A DNA stretch of 64,000 bases from Acinetobacter portensis (GCF_009372215.1 NZ_LWRV01000080.1:18808-82807); one strand, 5' to 3'. Shown: positions 17,662 through 27,973, numbered from the stretch's first letter. Numbers and translations are program-made. The notes: generated from the sequence alone by a model not told the origin.

Positions 17662-18465
17662 TTAAGATAACTCTTGGTAAAAAAATTGATGAAAATAATG
17701 ATTTAAAAGACGTACGTTTTTAGGATTAATACTTGTGTCTTCTAAAACATCCTGAATATTAAAGGCATCTAAAACCTTTATTTTGACATGAAACGGTTCC
17801 GATGGAATATGATACCACTTTTCATTTTTTGTCAGTGTGGATGGCGAACATGTAATTAAAACTGGTCGTATCGGCACATTTGCACGTAATGCAATATTTG
17901 CTGCGCCACGTTGAAATTCATTAAGCACTTCATCTTTTTCAGTTCTTGTTCCCTCAGGGAAAATCACCAATGAAGGAGCCTGATTCTTCGATAATCTATC
18001 GACACAATCTTGAATAAATTGCTCAGAACCCGCATTCAAAATATAACCCGCACCTTGTACTGGTCCACGCGTAAAGGGATTTGACCACAGTGCCTGCTTC
18101 ACCACGCAATTTGCTTGATCCATCAAACCAATCAACATTACAACATCGATAAGCGTTGGATGATTTGCGATAATTAATTCTTGATGACTATTTTCTAACT
18201 TTTCCAAACCCTCAACTTCATAAGACATTAGCCCTAGTTTAACCATCATATTGGTAAAACCTTTAAAGGTATGCTTGATTAGTTTTTGAGTCCGTACTTT
18301 TCTTAATTCTTCATTTTTAGTTGTCAATTTAACAATAGGTGAAACAACACCACCAATAGCAGCACCGCCTACACCAAAGCTCACAAAGCTAAGACCTGTT
18401 GCGCCAACTCGCCATATATAATTCGACTTTTGCTTAATATTTTTTATGCTTAATATTTTTGCCAT
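17662..18465 (-). CDS. PlsC-family acyltransferase (ApeD-like)
   Basis: Membrane-associated acyltransferase of 267 residues related to 1-acylglycerol-3-phosphate acyltransferases. The HX4D catalytic motif is NHPTLID (His102, Asp107), and the substrate-binding motif FPEGTR lies at 169-174. A hydrophobic, glycine-rich stretch near residues 20-45 probably inserts in the membrane. It overlaps the 3' end of the chain-length-factor gene by 16 bases. In this setting it probably acylates the lipid that carries the polyene; housekeeping phosphatidate synthesis is less likely. Confidence 0.86.
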   Translation of the reverse strand: MAKILSIKNIKQKSNYIWRVGATGLSFVSFGVGGAAIGGVVSPIVKLTTKNEELRKVRTQKLIKHTFKGFTNMMVKLGLMSYEVEGLEKLENSHQELIIANHPTLIDVVMLIGLMDQANCVVKQALWSNPFTRGPVQGAGYILNAGSEQFIQDCVDRLSKNQAPSLVIFPEGTRTEKDEVLNEFQRGAANIALRANVPIRPVLITCSPSTLTKNEKWYHIPSEPFHVKIKVLDAFNIQDVLEDTSINPKNVRLLNHYFHQFFYQELS

Positions 18466-19076
18466 GCGAATAACTTCATCTCACTGGCATTTTGCCAAAA
18501 ATTATAAAAATCTTGTGCTTCCAAAGCGGCACAGTGTACAAGCTCTCTCTCTGATAAATTCAAAGAAATATTATGATCATCTAAAGAGAATATTGCCGAT
18601 AGTGAAAGTGCCTCAAAATTTTGTTGCTCATTATAAACATTCGGAAGTGGTTCATCATAATAAACGATCAACACTTTTGCATTGGCTTGATGGGTTGTTT
18701 TCAACCAAGAATATGCTTCAATGACTGCATCTGCCCAAGTTCCTGCTAAGCTGGTAGATAAAGTGGCATCTTCACATAAAATTGAATATAAGCCTGCAAT
18801 CGCATTATGAACTGAAGTAGAAAATTGTGTTGGTGATGGTGTTTCGTCGTTTAAAACATCTTCCAAAATTTTAAATGTTTTATGTTCATCACCATATTGC
18901 GAAACCCACACAATATAATCGACGTTATTATTTTCTAATGATTCTATCGCATTATTTAATGCAAGTTTGGCAATAAAGGATAAACGGCGGCGCTGCATCG
19001 CTGGAATTCTTGCTAAGCCCTGAAACGTAGAGTCCGATTGACTTATATTCAGCTGAGTTAAATTCAATCTGACCAT
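18450..19076 (-). CDS. apeC: Ketosynthase chain-length factor (ApeC-like)
   Basis: Short ketosynthase-like protein of about 208 residues, matching the beta-ketoacyl-synthase-like family that acts as chain-length factor in APE systems (partner of ApeO). The active-site cysteine is absent: the equivalent region reads FSTSVHNAIAGLYSI. It therefore should not condense by itself but shapes the pocket of the heterodimer. It is the first gene of the operon. The start at 19076 is preferred because AGGGA stands 10 bases upstream and the product starts MVRLNL as expected for the domain; an ATG at 19115 lacks a ribosome site and lies only about 18 bases after the predicted transcription start. Confidence 0.85.
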   Translation of the reverse strand: MVRLNLTQLNISQSDSTFQGLARIPAMQRRRLSFIAKLALNNAIESLENNNVDYIVWVSQYGDEHKTFKILEDVLNDETPSPTQFSTSVHNAIAGLYSILCEDATLSTSLAGTWADAVIEAYSWLKTTHQANAKVLIVYYDEPLPNVYNEQQNFEALSLSAIFSLDDHNISLNLSERELVHCAALEAQDFYNFWQNASEMKLFAWQKY

Positions 19077-19139
19077 ATCTACTTTATCCCTACTCACAGA
19101 TACAACATCCAGCATTATTTGCTAATCTTCAGCCAAGCA

Positions 19140-19169
19140 ATTATATCACCTGTCAAAAAAAATCTACAA
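19140..19169 (-). promoter_or_regulatory. Predicted promoter of the aryl polyene operon
   Basis: On the minus strand a perfect -10 box TATAAT (19140-19145), preceded by TG in the extended position (TGATATAAT), lies 18 bases from a weak -35 TTGTAG (19164-19169). The spacer contains a run of eight T. It is the only good promoter seen for the 18 kb operon. Confidence 0.6.
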
Positions 19170-19242
19170 AAAATATATTGCTTATAAATTTTTCTTTATA
19201 CCAGTGAACTTTCAAGTAAATATCTTTACTGACATCAATAAA

Positions 19243-19272
19243 AAAGCCTGCATAAAAGATAATGCAGGCTTT
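19243..19272 (-). terminator. Terminator of relA
   Basis: Inverted repeat AAAGCCTGCAT / ATGCAGGCTTT with an 8-base loop and a T run on the minus strand, 15 bases after the relA stop. It separates the relA operon from the polyene promoter. Confidence 0.85.
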
Positions 19273-19286
19273 AAAAAAAAATATGA

Positions 19287-21593
19287 TTAACTCCCCTGAA
19301 CTAAGCGACGTGCGCTAATAATCCCAGGTTGTTGCTCTAAACGAGCCAATAATTTAGATAACTGAGCCAGACCTTTTACTTCAATCAATAATTTCATATT
19401 GGCAATACCATCTGCCTCTGAAATGGTATTTACCTGACGAATATTAATTTGATCCGAGAAAATCACCTGTGTTAAATCTTTCAACAACCCTCGTCGATCG
19501 TAAGCTTCAACCACTATTTGTACGCTTTGACCACGTGTAGGCTGCATCTCCCAATCGGCTTCAACAGCACGTTCGGGTTCTTGACCAATCATGCGAATAT
19601 AATCTTGGCAGGCTACTTTATGAATACTCACACCACGGTTTAAAGTAATATAACCCGCAATGGATTCACCATGTACAGGCTGACAACATTGCGCAACATG
19701 TAACTCCACATTATCTAAACCATCAATCAAAATTCCATGTGCAGATAAAGTATGACTTGCACGTGGATTCAACGTCGGTTTTAGAACTAGTTCAGGCTCA
19801 TCCTGATCTAGATGCATGTGACGATTCACCTGATTAATTAAGGCATGTAAACTAATGTCACCATTCACCAATGCAATCAGAATATCTTCACCCAATTTCA
19901 CATTAAAATGATTGCAATAATCACTTAAATCGATACTTTTAGGATGAATTGCAAGACGCGCCAACTCTTTATTTAAAAGGTCACGTCCTACTTCTAAATT
20001 CTTACTTCTATCCTGCTGACGGAACCAATGACGTAGCTTGTCACGTGCACGTGCCGTTTTAATATAACCCAGAGAGTTCACCAGCCAATCACGATTTGGC
20101 TCACGATCTTTTTTGGTTAAAATTTCAACTTGCTCACCTGTTTTAAGTGCGTAAGTTAAAGGTACATAACGTTGGTTTACACGTGCTGCATAACATTTAT
20201 TACCTACTTCTGTATGAACATGATAAGCAAAATCTAAAACGGTAGAGCCACGTGGCAATTCTTTAATATCACCATCACGGCTAAAGACATATATTTTTTC
20301 GAAATCTTCAAATTCTTGAATTTGATCAAAGTTTTCCTCATCTTTTTCATCTTTATGCGCACTAGCATCAGTACGTTCTTGATAATGCTCAAGTACAGAA
20401 CGTAAAGAATGTAAACGATGATTAAAGGAATGATCTGTCGCTTTCGCACCTTCTTTATAGTTAAAGTGCGAACACACACCAAGCTCAGCTTCTTCATGCA
20501 TGCTCGTTGTACGAATTTGCACTTCTAAAGATTTGTTTTCAGCAATCACAGCCGTATGTAATGAGCGATAACCGTTGGCTTTTGGGTTGGTAATGTAATC
20601 ATCAAATTGATGCGGAATATGACGCCAAATTTGATGAACAATCCCTAAACTGTGGTAACACTCTGGTACAGACTTAACCAAAACACGCAATGCACGAATA
20701 TCATAAAGCTGATCGAAACTGAGGTTTTTACTTTTCATTTTTCGATAAATCGAATAAATGTGTTTCACTCGTCCGTTAATTTCAGCTTCAATTTTATGAT
20801 CAGCCAATTCATTTTTAAGCTTATCAATCACAAATTGAATATATTGCTCACGCTCTAAACGCTTTTCATTTAAAAGTGTCGCAATTTCTTTATAACGATC
20901 TGGTGCTAAATAGCGAAAAGCTAAATCTTCAAGCTCCCACTTTAACTGCGCAATACCTAAACGGTGCGCAAGTGGTGCATAAATGGTTAGAATCTCTCGC
21001 GCAACACGTTCTTGACGCTCTTTCGATGAATGAGCCAATTCACGCAATGCATAGGTACGTTCAGCAAGCTTAATGAGTACAACACGAACATCTTCCGTTA
21101 CGGAAATAAGCATTTTATAAATGCCTGTTAAATGCTCACGCTGATTATTATTAAAATGATCTTCTAAACGCTTATTTTTTTCAATAAGGTCTGACAAGCG
21201 CCCCATTGCTAAAGTGCCTTTCACCAAAGCAAAAACAGGCTCACCAAACAAACTACGAATTTCATCTATAGAGACAAGCCCTTCTCGAATACTTCGATAA
21301 AGGAAAGCAGCAGAAAGCGTGTCTTCATCGGCATGTAAATGAGCAAGAATATCTGCCATTTCAATACCCGCATAAAGCGTATTTGAACGATGTTTGACCG
21401 TCGTTTCTAATTCTTTTTGTAAAATGTAGTTTGCAACTTCTTCGAGTCGCTTGAGTGCAGCCCCATCTAATATGCCACGTACACGATTTAACCACTCGGT
21501 AATATCTTGTCGTGCTTGTTCGGCATGTTCTACAGTCGTTTCCTCAGACAATTCATTAAAATGTCCGGGAAGCTGTTCACGTACTGTGACCAT
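19287..21593 (-). CDS. relA: RelA, (p)ppGpp synthetase I
   Basis: Long RelA/SpoT-homologue of 768 residues. The N-terminal hydrolase domain is degenerate: the place of the HD...ED catalytic motif reads YRSIRE near residues 99-104, so it should not degrade ppGpp. The synthetase domain is intact, with YDIRALR (297-303) and NGYRSLHTAV (340-349). TGS (about 410-470), zinc-finger-like CCQPVHG and C-terminal ACT domains follow, the ribosome-linked regulatory part. This is the RelA rather than SpoT pattern. Order cysM, exonuclease, rlmD, relA, divergent from a BarA/GacS kinase, matches other gammaproteobacteria. Confidence 0.95.
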   Translation of the reverse strand: MVTVREQLPGHFNELSEETTVEHAEQARQDITEWLNRVRGILDGAALKRLEEVANYILQKELETTVKHRSNTLYAGIEMADILAHLHADEDTLSAAFLYRSIREGLVSIDEIRSLFGEPVFALVKGTLAMGRLSDLIEKNKRLEDHFNNNQREHLTGIYKMLISVTEDVRVVLIKLAERTYALRELAHSSKERQERVAREILTIYAPLAHRLGIAQLKWELEDLAFRYLAPDRYKEIATLLNEKRLEREQYIQFVIDKLKNELADHKIEAEINGRVKHIYSIYRKMKSKNLSFDQLYDIRALRVLVKSVPECYHSLGIVHQIWRHIPHQFDDYITNPKANGYRSLHTAVIAENKSLEVQIRTTSMHEEAELGVCSHFNYKEGAKATDHSFNHRLHSLRSVLEHYQERTDASAHKDEKDEENFDQIQEFEDFEKIYVFSRDGDIKELPRGSTVLDFAYHVHTEVGNKCYAARVNQRYVPLTYALKTGEQVEILTKKDREPNRDWLVNSLGYIKTARARDKLRHWFRQQDRSKNLEVGRDLLNKELARLAIHPKSIDLSDYCNHFNVKLGEDILIALVNGDISLHALINQVNRHMHLDQDEPELVLKPTLNPRASHTLSAHGILIDGLDNVELHVAQCCQPVHGESIAGYITLNRGVSIHKVACQDYIRMIGQEPERAVEADWEMQPTRGQSVQIVVEAYDRRGLLKDLTQVIFSDQINIRQVNTISEADGIANMKLLIEVKGLAQLSKLLARLEQQPGIISARRLVQGS

Positions 21594-21627
21594 ACCTTTC
21601 TCCTACCTCTATATATTTCATTATTTG

Positions 21628-23016
21628 TTAATCGTTTATTACGAGTTCTTTCTCAAACAAAGCAATGGATTCAACATGTCCTGTATGTGTAAACATGTCC
21701 ATAACACCTGCTGTTTTCAATGTATACCCATGCTGTTGCAACACTTTTGCATCCCTTGCGAGTGTCGCTGGATTACACGATACATAAACGATTTTTTTTG
21801 CACCAAACTTAGGCACATAACTCATCACCTCTTCCGCACCTGAGCGAGGCGGGTCAATCAATAATGCATCAAAACCTTGATTTGCCCAAGAATGATGCGA
21901 AAAATCTTTTGTTAAATCTTGTGAATAAAACTCAACATTGTCTAAACCGTTGCGTTTGGCATTTTCTGCACCACGCTGAACCATATCATCTGAACCTTCA
22001 ACTGCAATCACTTTACCTGTCGCACCAACACTGCGCGCCAAAGGTAATGAAAAATTACCCAGTCCACAAAATAGATCGAGAACTCGTTCACCACCTTGGA
22101 ATTGAAGCAATTCACATGCCATCTTCACCATTTGTGGGTTAATTGTTGAGTTTACTTGCGTAAAATCTAGGGGATGAAAAGCAAATTTAATGTCGAAATC
22201 ATTCAAACTATAGTGCAAACGCATTGCTGCTTGTGCATCATCAACTCGATGAACCGATTCAGCACCTTCTGGCTGCAAATACAATTGCCACTGTTTATGT
22301 AACGTAAATTCCTTTAATACGTTGACATCAGCATCACATAATTTATCCGTATGACGAACCAATAGCGCAATTTCTGTATCACCCATGGCTAATTCTACAT
22401 GACCAATATCAGCTTTGCCTCTTAGACTTTGGAGTAACTGCTTCAAACTTGTTAAAGAACCGAATTGCTTATCTAGCACCAAACAGCGGTCAATATTGGT
22501 TAAATGATTACTTGCTCGCTCACGAAAACCAACAACAAGCTTATCTTTGCTTGGAATATAGCGTACGCCTATACGTGCTTTTCGACGGTAGTCTTCACGT
22601 AAAGAACGCAATGGTGCTAACCATTCCTTAGGTTGAATTCCTGCGAAGTGCTCTAAATGCGACTTTAATACATTCTGCTTAAGAAAAATTTGTTCATCTT
22701 CTTGAATATGTTGCATATTACAGCCACCACATATGCCATAGTGTGGACATTGTGGCTCTGCACGTATTGCCGATGGTTCACTGAGTAACTCAATAAAATC
22801 GGCTTCTTCTAATTTTTTAACTTCACGCGTAATTCTTGCTTTTACTGTTTCACCTGGTAAAGCAGACCCAATAAACACTTTTTTTCCGTGCTTTTCTACA
22901 GGATGATCGGGATGTGAACCATAGTGTGCTATACCACGCCCCTCGTGTGATAGTGACTCAACCTGAAATGTATAAATGGCTTGTTGAGTAGTACGAGGTT
23001 TGGCTCTATGTTTCAT
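21628..23016 (-). CDS. rlmD: RlmD (RumA), 23S rRNA (uracil-1939-C5) methyltransferase
   Basis: SAM-dependent RNA methyltransferase of 462 residues. An N-terminal TRAM-like domain is followed by the iron-sulfur cysteines Cys90, Cys96 and Cys99 ([10 protein letters not shown]) and a fourth near residue 177 (DRCLVL). The SAM motif is [14 protein letters not shown] and the catalytic nucleophile is Cys414 in [10 protein letters not shown]. This set distinguishes RlmD from TrmA. It lies 34 bases before relA, as in many gammaproteobacteria, and 6 bases after the exonuclease gene. Confidence 0.95.
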   Translation of the reverse strand: MKHRAKPRTTQQAIYTFQVESLSHEGRGIAHYGSHPDHPVEKHGKKVFIGSALPGETVKARITREVKKLEEADFIELLSEPSAIRAEPQCPHYGICGGCNMQHIQEDEQIFLKQNVLKSHLEHFAGIQPKEWLAPLRSLREDYRRKARIGVRYIPSKDKLVVGFRERASNHLTNIDRCLVLDKQFGSLTSLKQLLQSLRGKADIGHVELAMGDTEIALLVRHTDKLCDADVNVLKEFTLHKQWQLYLQPEGAESVHRVDDAQAAMRLHYSLNDFDIKFAFHPLDFTQVNSTINPQMVKMACELLQFQGGERVLDLFCGLGNFSLPLARSVGATGKVIAVEGSDDMVQRGAENAKRNGLDNVEFYSQDLTKDFSHHSWANQGFDALLIDPPRSGAEEVMSYVPKFGAKKIVYVSCNPATLARDAKVLQQHGYTLKTAGVMDMFTHTGHVESIALFEKELVIND

Positions 23017-23022
23017 GTGTAC

Positions 23023-23844
23023 CTAATCTATGGGAGATGGGAAATCGGAGGAAGTAAATTCCGTATGCTGTGCGGTTTCACGCCAGACTTCTAAAAATTC
23101 TGCATGTTGCGGTTGTAACTGTAAATATTGAATGGTGCTTTGAATCCACAAACGGTGATCTTCAACGTTCAATTGTCCTTTTAACAAAAGCCAACGAATG
23201 TAAATCAGCCATGTATTTAGCACATCACCCTCACAATAGCTGGTTAACTTCAGCCATTGCTTAGTTTGAACATATTCAGGCACATGATAGCCCGAATCGC
23301 CACGCTTACCCGGAAAACCAAGTAAATGTGCCATATCATCAAGTTTCTGAAAATTACGACCATTAAACATTGCCATAACGTCCATTAAATCGACATGACG
23401 CTGGTGGTATCTGTTCTGATAGTTATTATAACGTTTTTGGCTGTCAATTTCGCCCTGATCGAACAAACTTGGTGCAGATAAACCATGATACATCGCACGG
23501 AATAAAATCACAGGAATATCAAACTGCGAACCATTCCAACTCACTAAGGTTGGATGACGTTTATCGAAAATAGATAAAAATTTTCTTAAAATTTCTGCTT
23601 CTGAATATTGTTCACGGCTAAATGAAAACATTTTCATTGCGCCAAGTTCATCAATCCATAAACCCGAAATACACACAATTTCGTGCAAAGCCAATCGCTG
23701 AAAATCCGTGCCTGTTTCTTGACGACGTAACTTTTTTAAAGCTTGATCAATATCAGCTTCAGGTAAATCTAGATGATACAAATGCGCACCCGATTTAAGA
23801 TCGGTTAGAGTTTCTATATCAAAAATTAAAACAGGTAAGCGCAT
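23023..23844 (-). CDS. 3'-5' exonuclease, DNA polymerase B exonuclease-like
   Basis: DEDD-type exonuclease of 273 residues (PolB-like exonuclease family, often labelled 'predicted polysaccharide biosynthesis' by old annotation). Exo I is FDIETL near residues 8-13, Exo II lies in SWNGSQFDIPV, and Exo III in YCEGDVLNTW. These supply the acidic residues for two metal ions. The protein has no polymerase domain. It sits between cysM (16-base gap) and rlmD (6-base gap) in one operon. Nucleic-acid substrate unknown. Confidence 0.87.
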   Translation of the reverse strand: MRLPVLIFDIETLTDLKSGAHLYHLDLPEADIDQALKKLRRQETGTDFQRLALHEIVCISGLWIDELGAMKMFSFSREQYSEAEILRKFLSIFDKRHPTLVSWNGSQFDIPVILFRAMYHGLSAPSLFDQGEIDSQKRYNNYQNRYHQRHVDLMDVMAMFNGRNFQKLDDMAHLLGFPGKRGDSGYHVPEYVQTKQWLKLTSYCEGDVLNTWLIYIRWLLLKGQLNVEDHRLWIQSTIQYLQLQPQHAEFLEVWRETAQHTEFTSSDFPSPID

Positions 23845-23860
23845 TTTTATCTCAAGTTTA

Positions 23861-24781
23861 TTATTCAGGATCTACCACAGAGAATAACCCAGTAGACAAG
23901 TAGCGGTCACCTCGGTCACACATAATACACACAATCACGGCATCAGGATTTTCTTCTGCCAATTGAATAGATGCCCATACCGCACCGCCAGAAGATGTTC
24001 CTGCACTAATCCCTTCTTTACGCGCCAATTGACGTGCTGTTTTTTCCGCTTCAATTTGCGGAATATCCATAATACGGTCAATACGGCTACGATCAAAAAT
24101 AGTCGGTAAATATTCTTCAGGCCAACGACGAATACCCGCAATATTTGAGCCTTCTGAGGGTTGTAAGCCTACAATTTGAATCTCTTTATTTTTTTCTTTT
24201 AGGTATTTAGAAATACCCATAATTGTACCTGTGGTCCCCATTGCACTGACGAAATGGGTAATTTTACCGCCAGTTTGTTCCCAAATTTCTGGGCCTGTCG
24301 TTAAGTAATGTGCTTCTACGTTATCTGGATTACCAAACTGGTTTAAAACTAGACCTTTGCCTTCTTTTTCCATTTGAAGTGCAAGATCACGTGCTTCTTC
24401 CATGTTTTCAGATTCAATCAGCTCCGCACCGTAAGCACGCATTGCATCTTTACGTTCTTGGCTTGAACTTGCAGGCATAATGAGTTTCATATTATAGCCA
24501 CGCATGGCTGCAACCATGGCTAAAGCAATCCCCGTATTACCACTTGTTGCTTCAATTAACGTATCACCCGGTTTAATTTGTCCACGCTTTTCAGCTTGCA
24601 TAATCATATTATATGCAGGACGATCTTTTACCGAACCAGCAGGGTTATTGCCTTCGAGCTTCGCTAATACTGTTGCTTGAGTGTGATTTGCAAGTCGCTG
24701 TAAACGCACTAAAGGCGTTTTGCCTACATAGTGGTCTAACAAAAATTCGTCTGCTTGAAAATCTGGAGATGTATTACTCAT
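23861..24781 (-). CDS. cysM: CysM, cysteine synthase B
   Basis: PLP-dependent O-acetylserine sulfhydrylase B of 306 residues, the isoenzyme that can use thiosulfate. The PLP lysine is Lys52 in NPAGSVKDR, the substrate loop is EATSGNTG, and the phosphate-binding loop is near GTTGTIMG. EGISAGTSSGGAV near the C-terminus is also family-typical. The ATG at 24781 is preferred over an in-frame GTG at 24790, which overlaps the AGGTG ribosome site. It is the first gene of the cysM-exo-rlmD-relA unit and is divergent from the hybrid kinase gene. Confidence 0.93.
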   Translation of the reverse strand: MSNTSPDFQADEFLLDHYVGKTPLVRLQRLANHTQATVLAKLEGNNPAGSVKDRPAYNMIMQAEKRGQIKPGDTLIEATSGNTGIALAMVAAMRGYNMKLIMPASSSQERKDAMRAYGAELIESENMEEARDLALQMEKEGKGLVLNQFGNPDNVEAHYLTTGPEIWEQTGGKITHFVSAMGTTGTIMGISKYLKEKNKEIQIVGLQPSEGSNIAGIRRWPEEYLPTIFDRSRIDRIMDIPQIEAEKTARQLARKEGISAGTSSGGAVWASIQLAEENPDAVIVCIMCDRGDRYLSTGLFSVVDPE

Positions 24782-25036
24782 TGTTTGCACCTATATCGAG
24801 GTGCGCATATTGTATGAAAAAAACAGTTTTACTGCACTCTTTTAACTACTTTTTTAATAAACATGAATAAATAACAAACCCTTATGCCATTTAATTCTGT
24901 ATATAAATATCCTTATTATTTATCAGGTATTATATTTTTGAATTTTTCATTCACTTTTTATTCACAGATGAAAAGATGAACTGCCGAAAAAAAAGCATGC
25001 TAAACTCAATCGCATAAAGAAAAACTTGATCTAAAC

Positions 25037-27850
25037 ATGTCAAATATCAACAAAAAGTTATTTAAGCGACTTCATTTAAATCATGCTTATGGGCAGCTTA
25101 TCGCGCTCATTTTTGTTCCTATTACAATTTTGGCATGTGTAGGCGCGGCTCTTGTTTTGTCTGAAACATCAAATGCGGCTAAATCTCAACAAAAACAAAT
25201 GGCTTTGGCTATTTTAACGCGCAATGAAGTTGCGGCTGAAACATTTTTATCTCAGCTGAATAGTCCAGAATTAGCACCTATTCAATCTCAGTTTTTCATG
25301 CAAAGTATTATGGATGAAAAGCATGTTGTTCGAGCCGCGATTGTAAATTCCAACAATAAAATTTTACTCAGTCGTGGCTATCAGCAACAAACACCTTGGC
25401 TAGATATTGTTAAAAAATCTGAGTTCATTGGACCAGTCAAAGCGAATGGCAACCATATTTATGGTTTAGAGATTAAAAATCCAGACAATAATAAAGCATG
25501 GCTTATGATTGAAGTCGACAATCAGCCCTTACAAATTGCACGCTATCGGGTTTTGATTGTTTTAGTTGCCACGGGGTTAACCACTTTATTGTTACTTTTA
25601 TTGTGTTTGAATTTTTATTCACGACGTTGGATTGCCCCAATGTATGAAATTCGCATGCAACTGCAACGTTTAAATGCCGATACGCTCGATCAGCATATGA
25701 TTATTAACAGCACGGGTGAATTACGCTTATTACAACGTGATATTGCCAATGTGGTTAAACGTTTACATTTTAGTTTTCTCGAATTAAAAGAACACACAGA
25801 ACAAACTGAAGACGATTTAAGAAGAACACTCGATACATTAGAAGTTCAAAACATTACCTATCGTCAAGCACGTGACCAAGCCATTTCTGCCAATCAATCT
25901 AAGTCTGTTTTTCTTGCCAATATTAGCCATGAATTACGTACACCACTCAATAGTATTGATGGTTTTATTCATTTGCTCTTACGCCAGAAAAGCTTAAGTA
26001 ATGAACAAAAACTTTATCTACAAACCATTCGTAAATCATCTGCACATTTACTTGCGCTAATTAATGATGTTTTAGATTTCTCTAAAATTGATGCAGGCAA
26101 ACTTGAACTTGAAACAGCCCCTTTCGATTTAGAAGAAGCCATTTATGATGTGATGGATATGCTGTCACCACTTGCTGCGCAAAAGCATATCAATATGGCA
26201 TTTTACTTTGCCAATGATTTACCAACACATGTGACTGGCGATGCTCTTCGCTTTAAGCAAATTTTAACGAATCTAATTTCCAATGCCATTAAGTTCACGC
26301 CAGATGGTGAAATTATTGTTCGCGCACGTATTGAACATGATGATATTGGACAATGTCTTGTTCATTTTAGCGTTCAAGATAGTGGCATCGGCTTAAGCGG
26401 AACAGATCGTAAACGCCTGTTTGAATCTTTCTCTCAAGGTGATGCATCTGTAACACGTCAATTTGGCGGAACAGGTTTAGGTCTAGCCATTTCAAAACAA
26501 CTTGTACATTTAATGCAAGGGCAAATTGGCTTCGAAGATAATCAAGAACGCGCACCAACAGATAAAGGCTCAACTTTCTGGTTTACCGCAATGTTGGGTA
26601 CAAATGATGATGAAATTACAGTTCATCCAAGTTTTGAAAATACCCAAGTTTTATCATTCATGGCACACCCTGCAACTGCCAATATTCTGCGTCATTATTT
26701 AGAAGATTATAAAGTGAGTCATATTGAAGCGACTTCAATTATTGATTTATTTAGTCGCCTCAATTTACTGTCTAAAAACATTGAAAACACATGGTTAATC
26801 TTTGATCATAATGGTGACACAGAAGCATTATTAAAAGAAATTCGCTCTCGATACCAAGGAAAAATTGGTATTTACGGCTATCAAATGTCTTTAGAGCCAG
26901 ACTTGCTCAATCAATATCGTGCGTTACCACTGTATCAACCTTTAAGTCGTTCGGCTTTGGCTCACTTACTTAACAATGAAAATACCTTTGAGGAACTTGA
27001 AACAGAAGAGTTTAACGGACAAGGCTTACATGTTTTAGCTGTTGATGACCATCTTCCCAACCTCATTGTTTTAGAGGCACTGTTAGGTGAAATGAATGTC
27101 AAAGTAACCAAAGCACTTAGTGGTCAAGAAGCACTTGGCATTCTTGAGCAAAACTTTGAAGATAATAAGAAAGCCTTCGATTTAGTCTTTATGGACATTC
27201 AAATGCCTGTCATGTCTGGGGTAGATACAACACGTGCAATTCGCTCATTAGAATCGACTTTAGAAAATCATAAACGCTTACCTATTATTGCCTTAACCGC
27301 TCATGCACTTGCAGACGAAAAACAAAAGCTACTCAAAGTTGGCATGGATGATTACGTAACCAAGCCTATTCAAATGGAACAAATTATTCAAATTCTTACG
27401 GATTGGACTTCACCGAATTTTAGTAGTAAAGCATCACTGACAGAAAAGATTAGTCCTATTGAGACACTCGATCCACAAGTTCTAAATTGGCAACAAAGTA
27501 TTCAACTTGCAGCAAACAAAGAAGATTTAGCCATCGATTTATTAAAGATGTTGGTCGATAGCTTTGCTGTTGAGCTTAAAGAGATTGAACAGCTCATAGA
27601 CATGGAAGATTTTCCACAACTTGAACATGTTCTACATCGATTACATGGTGCAACACGTTATATCGGCACACCTAATTTACAAGATATAACAGGTTCATTT
27701 GAGCACTTTGTTTCTACTTTAAGAAAAGAACGTCGAAAGGCTGATGAACAATTTACGCAAGAAGTCATGCTTAAGTTTCATGCATTAAAAGATGTCATTC
27801 ATCAAGTTGAAATTGCAGCCAAACAAGTTCTAGGACGTTTCAATGCATAA
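25037..27850 (+). CDS. barA: BarA/GacS-type hybrid sensor histidine kinase
   Basis: Tripartite kinase of 937 residues. Two membrane helices (about 20-42 and 171-193) flank a periplasmic sensor region; a HAMP domain follows to about 247. The HisKA site is His298 in NISHELRTPLNS, the HATPase has the N, G1 and G2 boxes (NLISNAIKFT, DSGIGL, GGTGLGLAIS), the receiver site is Asp720 in FMDIQMPVMSG, and the HPt histidine is His870 in LHRLHGATRYIG. This architecture and the cysM/relA neighbourhood identify the BarA/GacS family, which phosphorylates a UvrY/GacA response regulator to control small RNAs and secondary metabolism. The regulator gene is not in the window. Confidence 0.93.
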   Translation: MSNINKKLFKRLHLNHAYGQLIALIFVPITILACVGAALVLSETSNAAKSQQKQMALAILTRNEVAAETFLSQLNSPELAPIQSQFFMQSIMDEKHVVRAAIVNSNNKILLSRGYQQQTPWLDIVKKSEFIGPVKANGNHIYGLEIKNPDNNKAWLMIEVDNQPLQIARYRVLIVLVATGLTTLLLLLLCLNFYSRRWIAPMYEIRMQLQRLNADTLDQHMIINSTGELRLLQRDIANVVKRLHFSFLELKEHTEQTEDDLRRTLDTLEVQNITYRQARDQAISANQSKSVFLANISHELRTPLNSIDGFIHLLLRQKSLSNEQKLYLQTIRKSSAHLLALINDVLDFSKIDAGKLELETAPFDLEEAIYDVMDMLSPLAAQKHINMAFYFANDLPTHVTGDALRFKQILTNLISNAIKFTPDGEIIVRARIEHDDIGQCLVHFSVQDSGIGLSGTDRKRLFESFSQGDASVTRQFGGTGLGLAISKQLVHLMQGQIGFEDNQERAPTDKGSTFWFTAMLGTNDDEITVHPSFENTQVLSFMAHPATANILRHYLEDYKVSHIEATSIIDLFSRLNLLSKNIENTWLIFDHNGDTEALLKEIRSRYQGKIGIYGYQMSLEPDLLNQYRALPLYQPLSRSALAHLLNNENTFEELETEEFNGQGLHVLAVDDHLPNLIVLEALLGEMNVKVTKALSGQEALGILEQNFEDNKKAFDLVFMDIQMPVMSGVDTTRAIRSLESTLENHKRLPIIALTAHALADEKQKLLKVGMDDYVTKPIQMEQIIQILTDWTSPNFSSKASLTEKISPIETLDPQVLNWQQSIQLAANKEDLAIDLLKMLVDSFAVELKEIEQLIDMEDFPQLEHVLHRLHGATRYIGTPNLQDITGSFEHFVSTLRKERRKADEQFTQEVMLKFHALKDVIHQVEIAAKQVLGRFNA

Positions 27851-27973
27851 AATTTTGATACAACCAATACCACTAAAGTTGATTCTGTCTATGCTATGAC
27901 GTGACTGCGCTGTCATGTATCTTATATAGGCACATGCTATGCTCATTCACGAAGCAAAATAAGAGTTTTTGAA

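Noticed and set aside
19151..19156. Perfect TTGACA on the minus strand as -35 box of the polyene operon
   Set aside because: No -10 box lies 15-19 bases downstream; it falls inside the spacer of the better TTGTAG/TATAAT pair.
21270..21310. Loss of the HD/ED hydrolase motif in relA, suggesting a damaged gene
   Set aside because: A degenerate hydrolase domain is the normal state of RelA in gammaproteobacteria; the synthetase motifs are intact.
21451..21843. Plus-strand open frame of 130 codons
   Set aside because: It runs antisense across the junction of relA and rlmD, lacks a ribosome site, and its product is rich in Cys and His as expected of a shadow frame.
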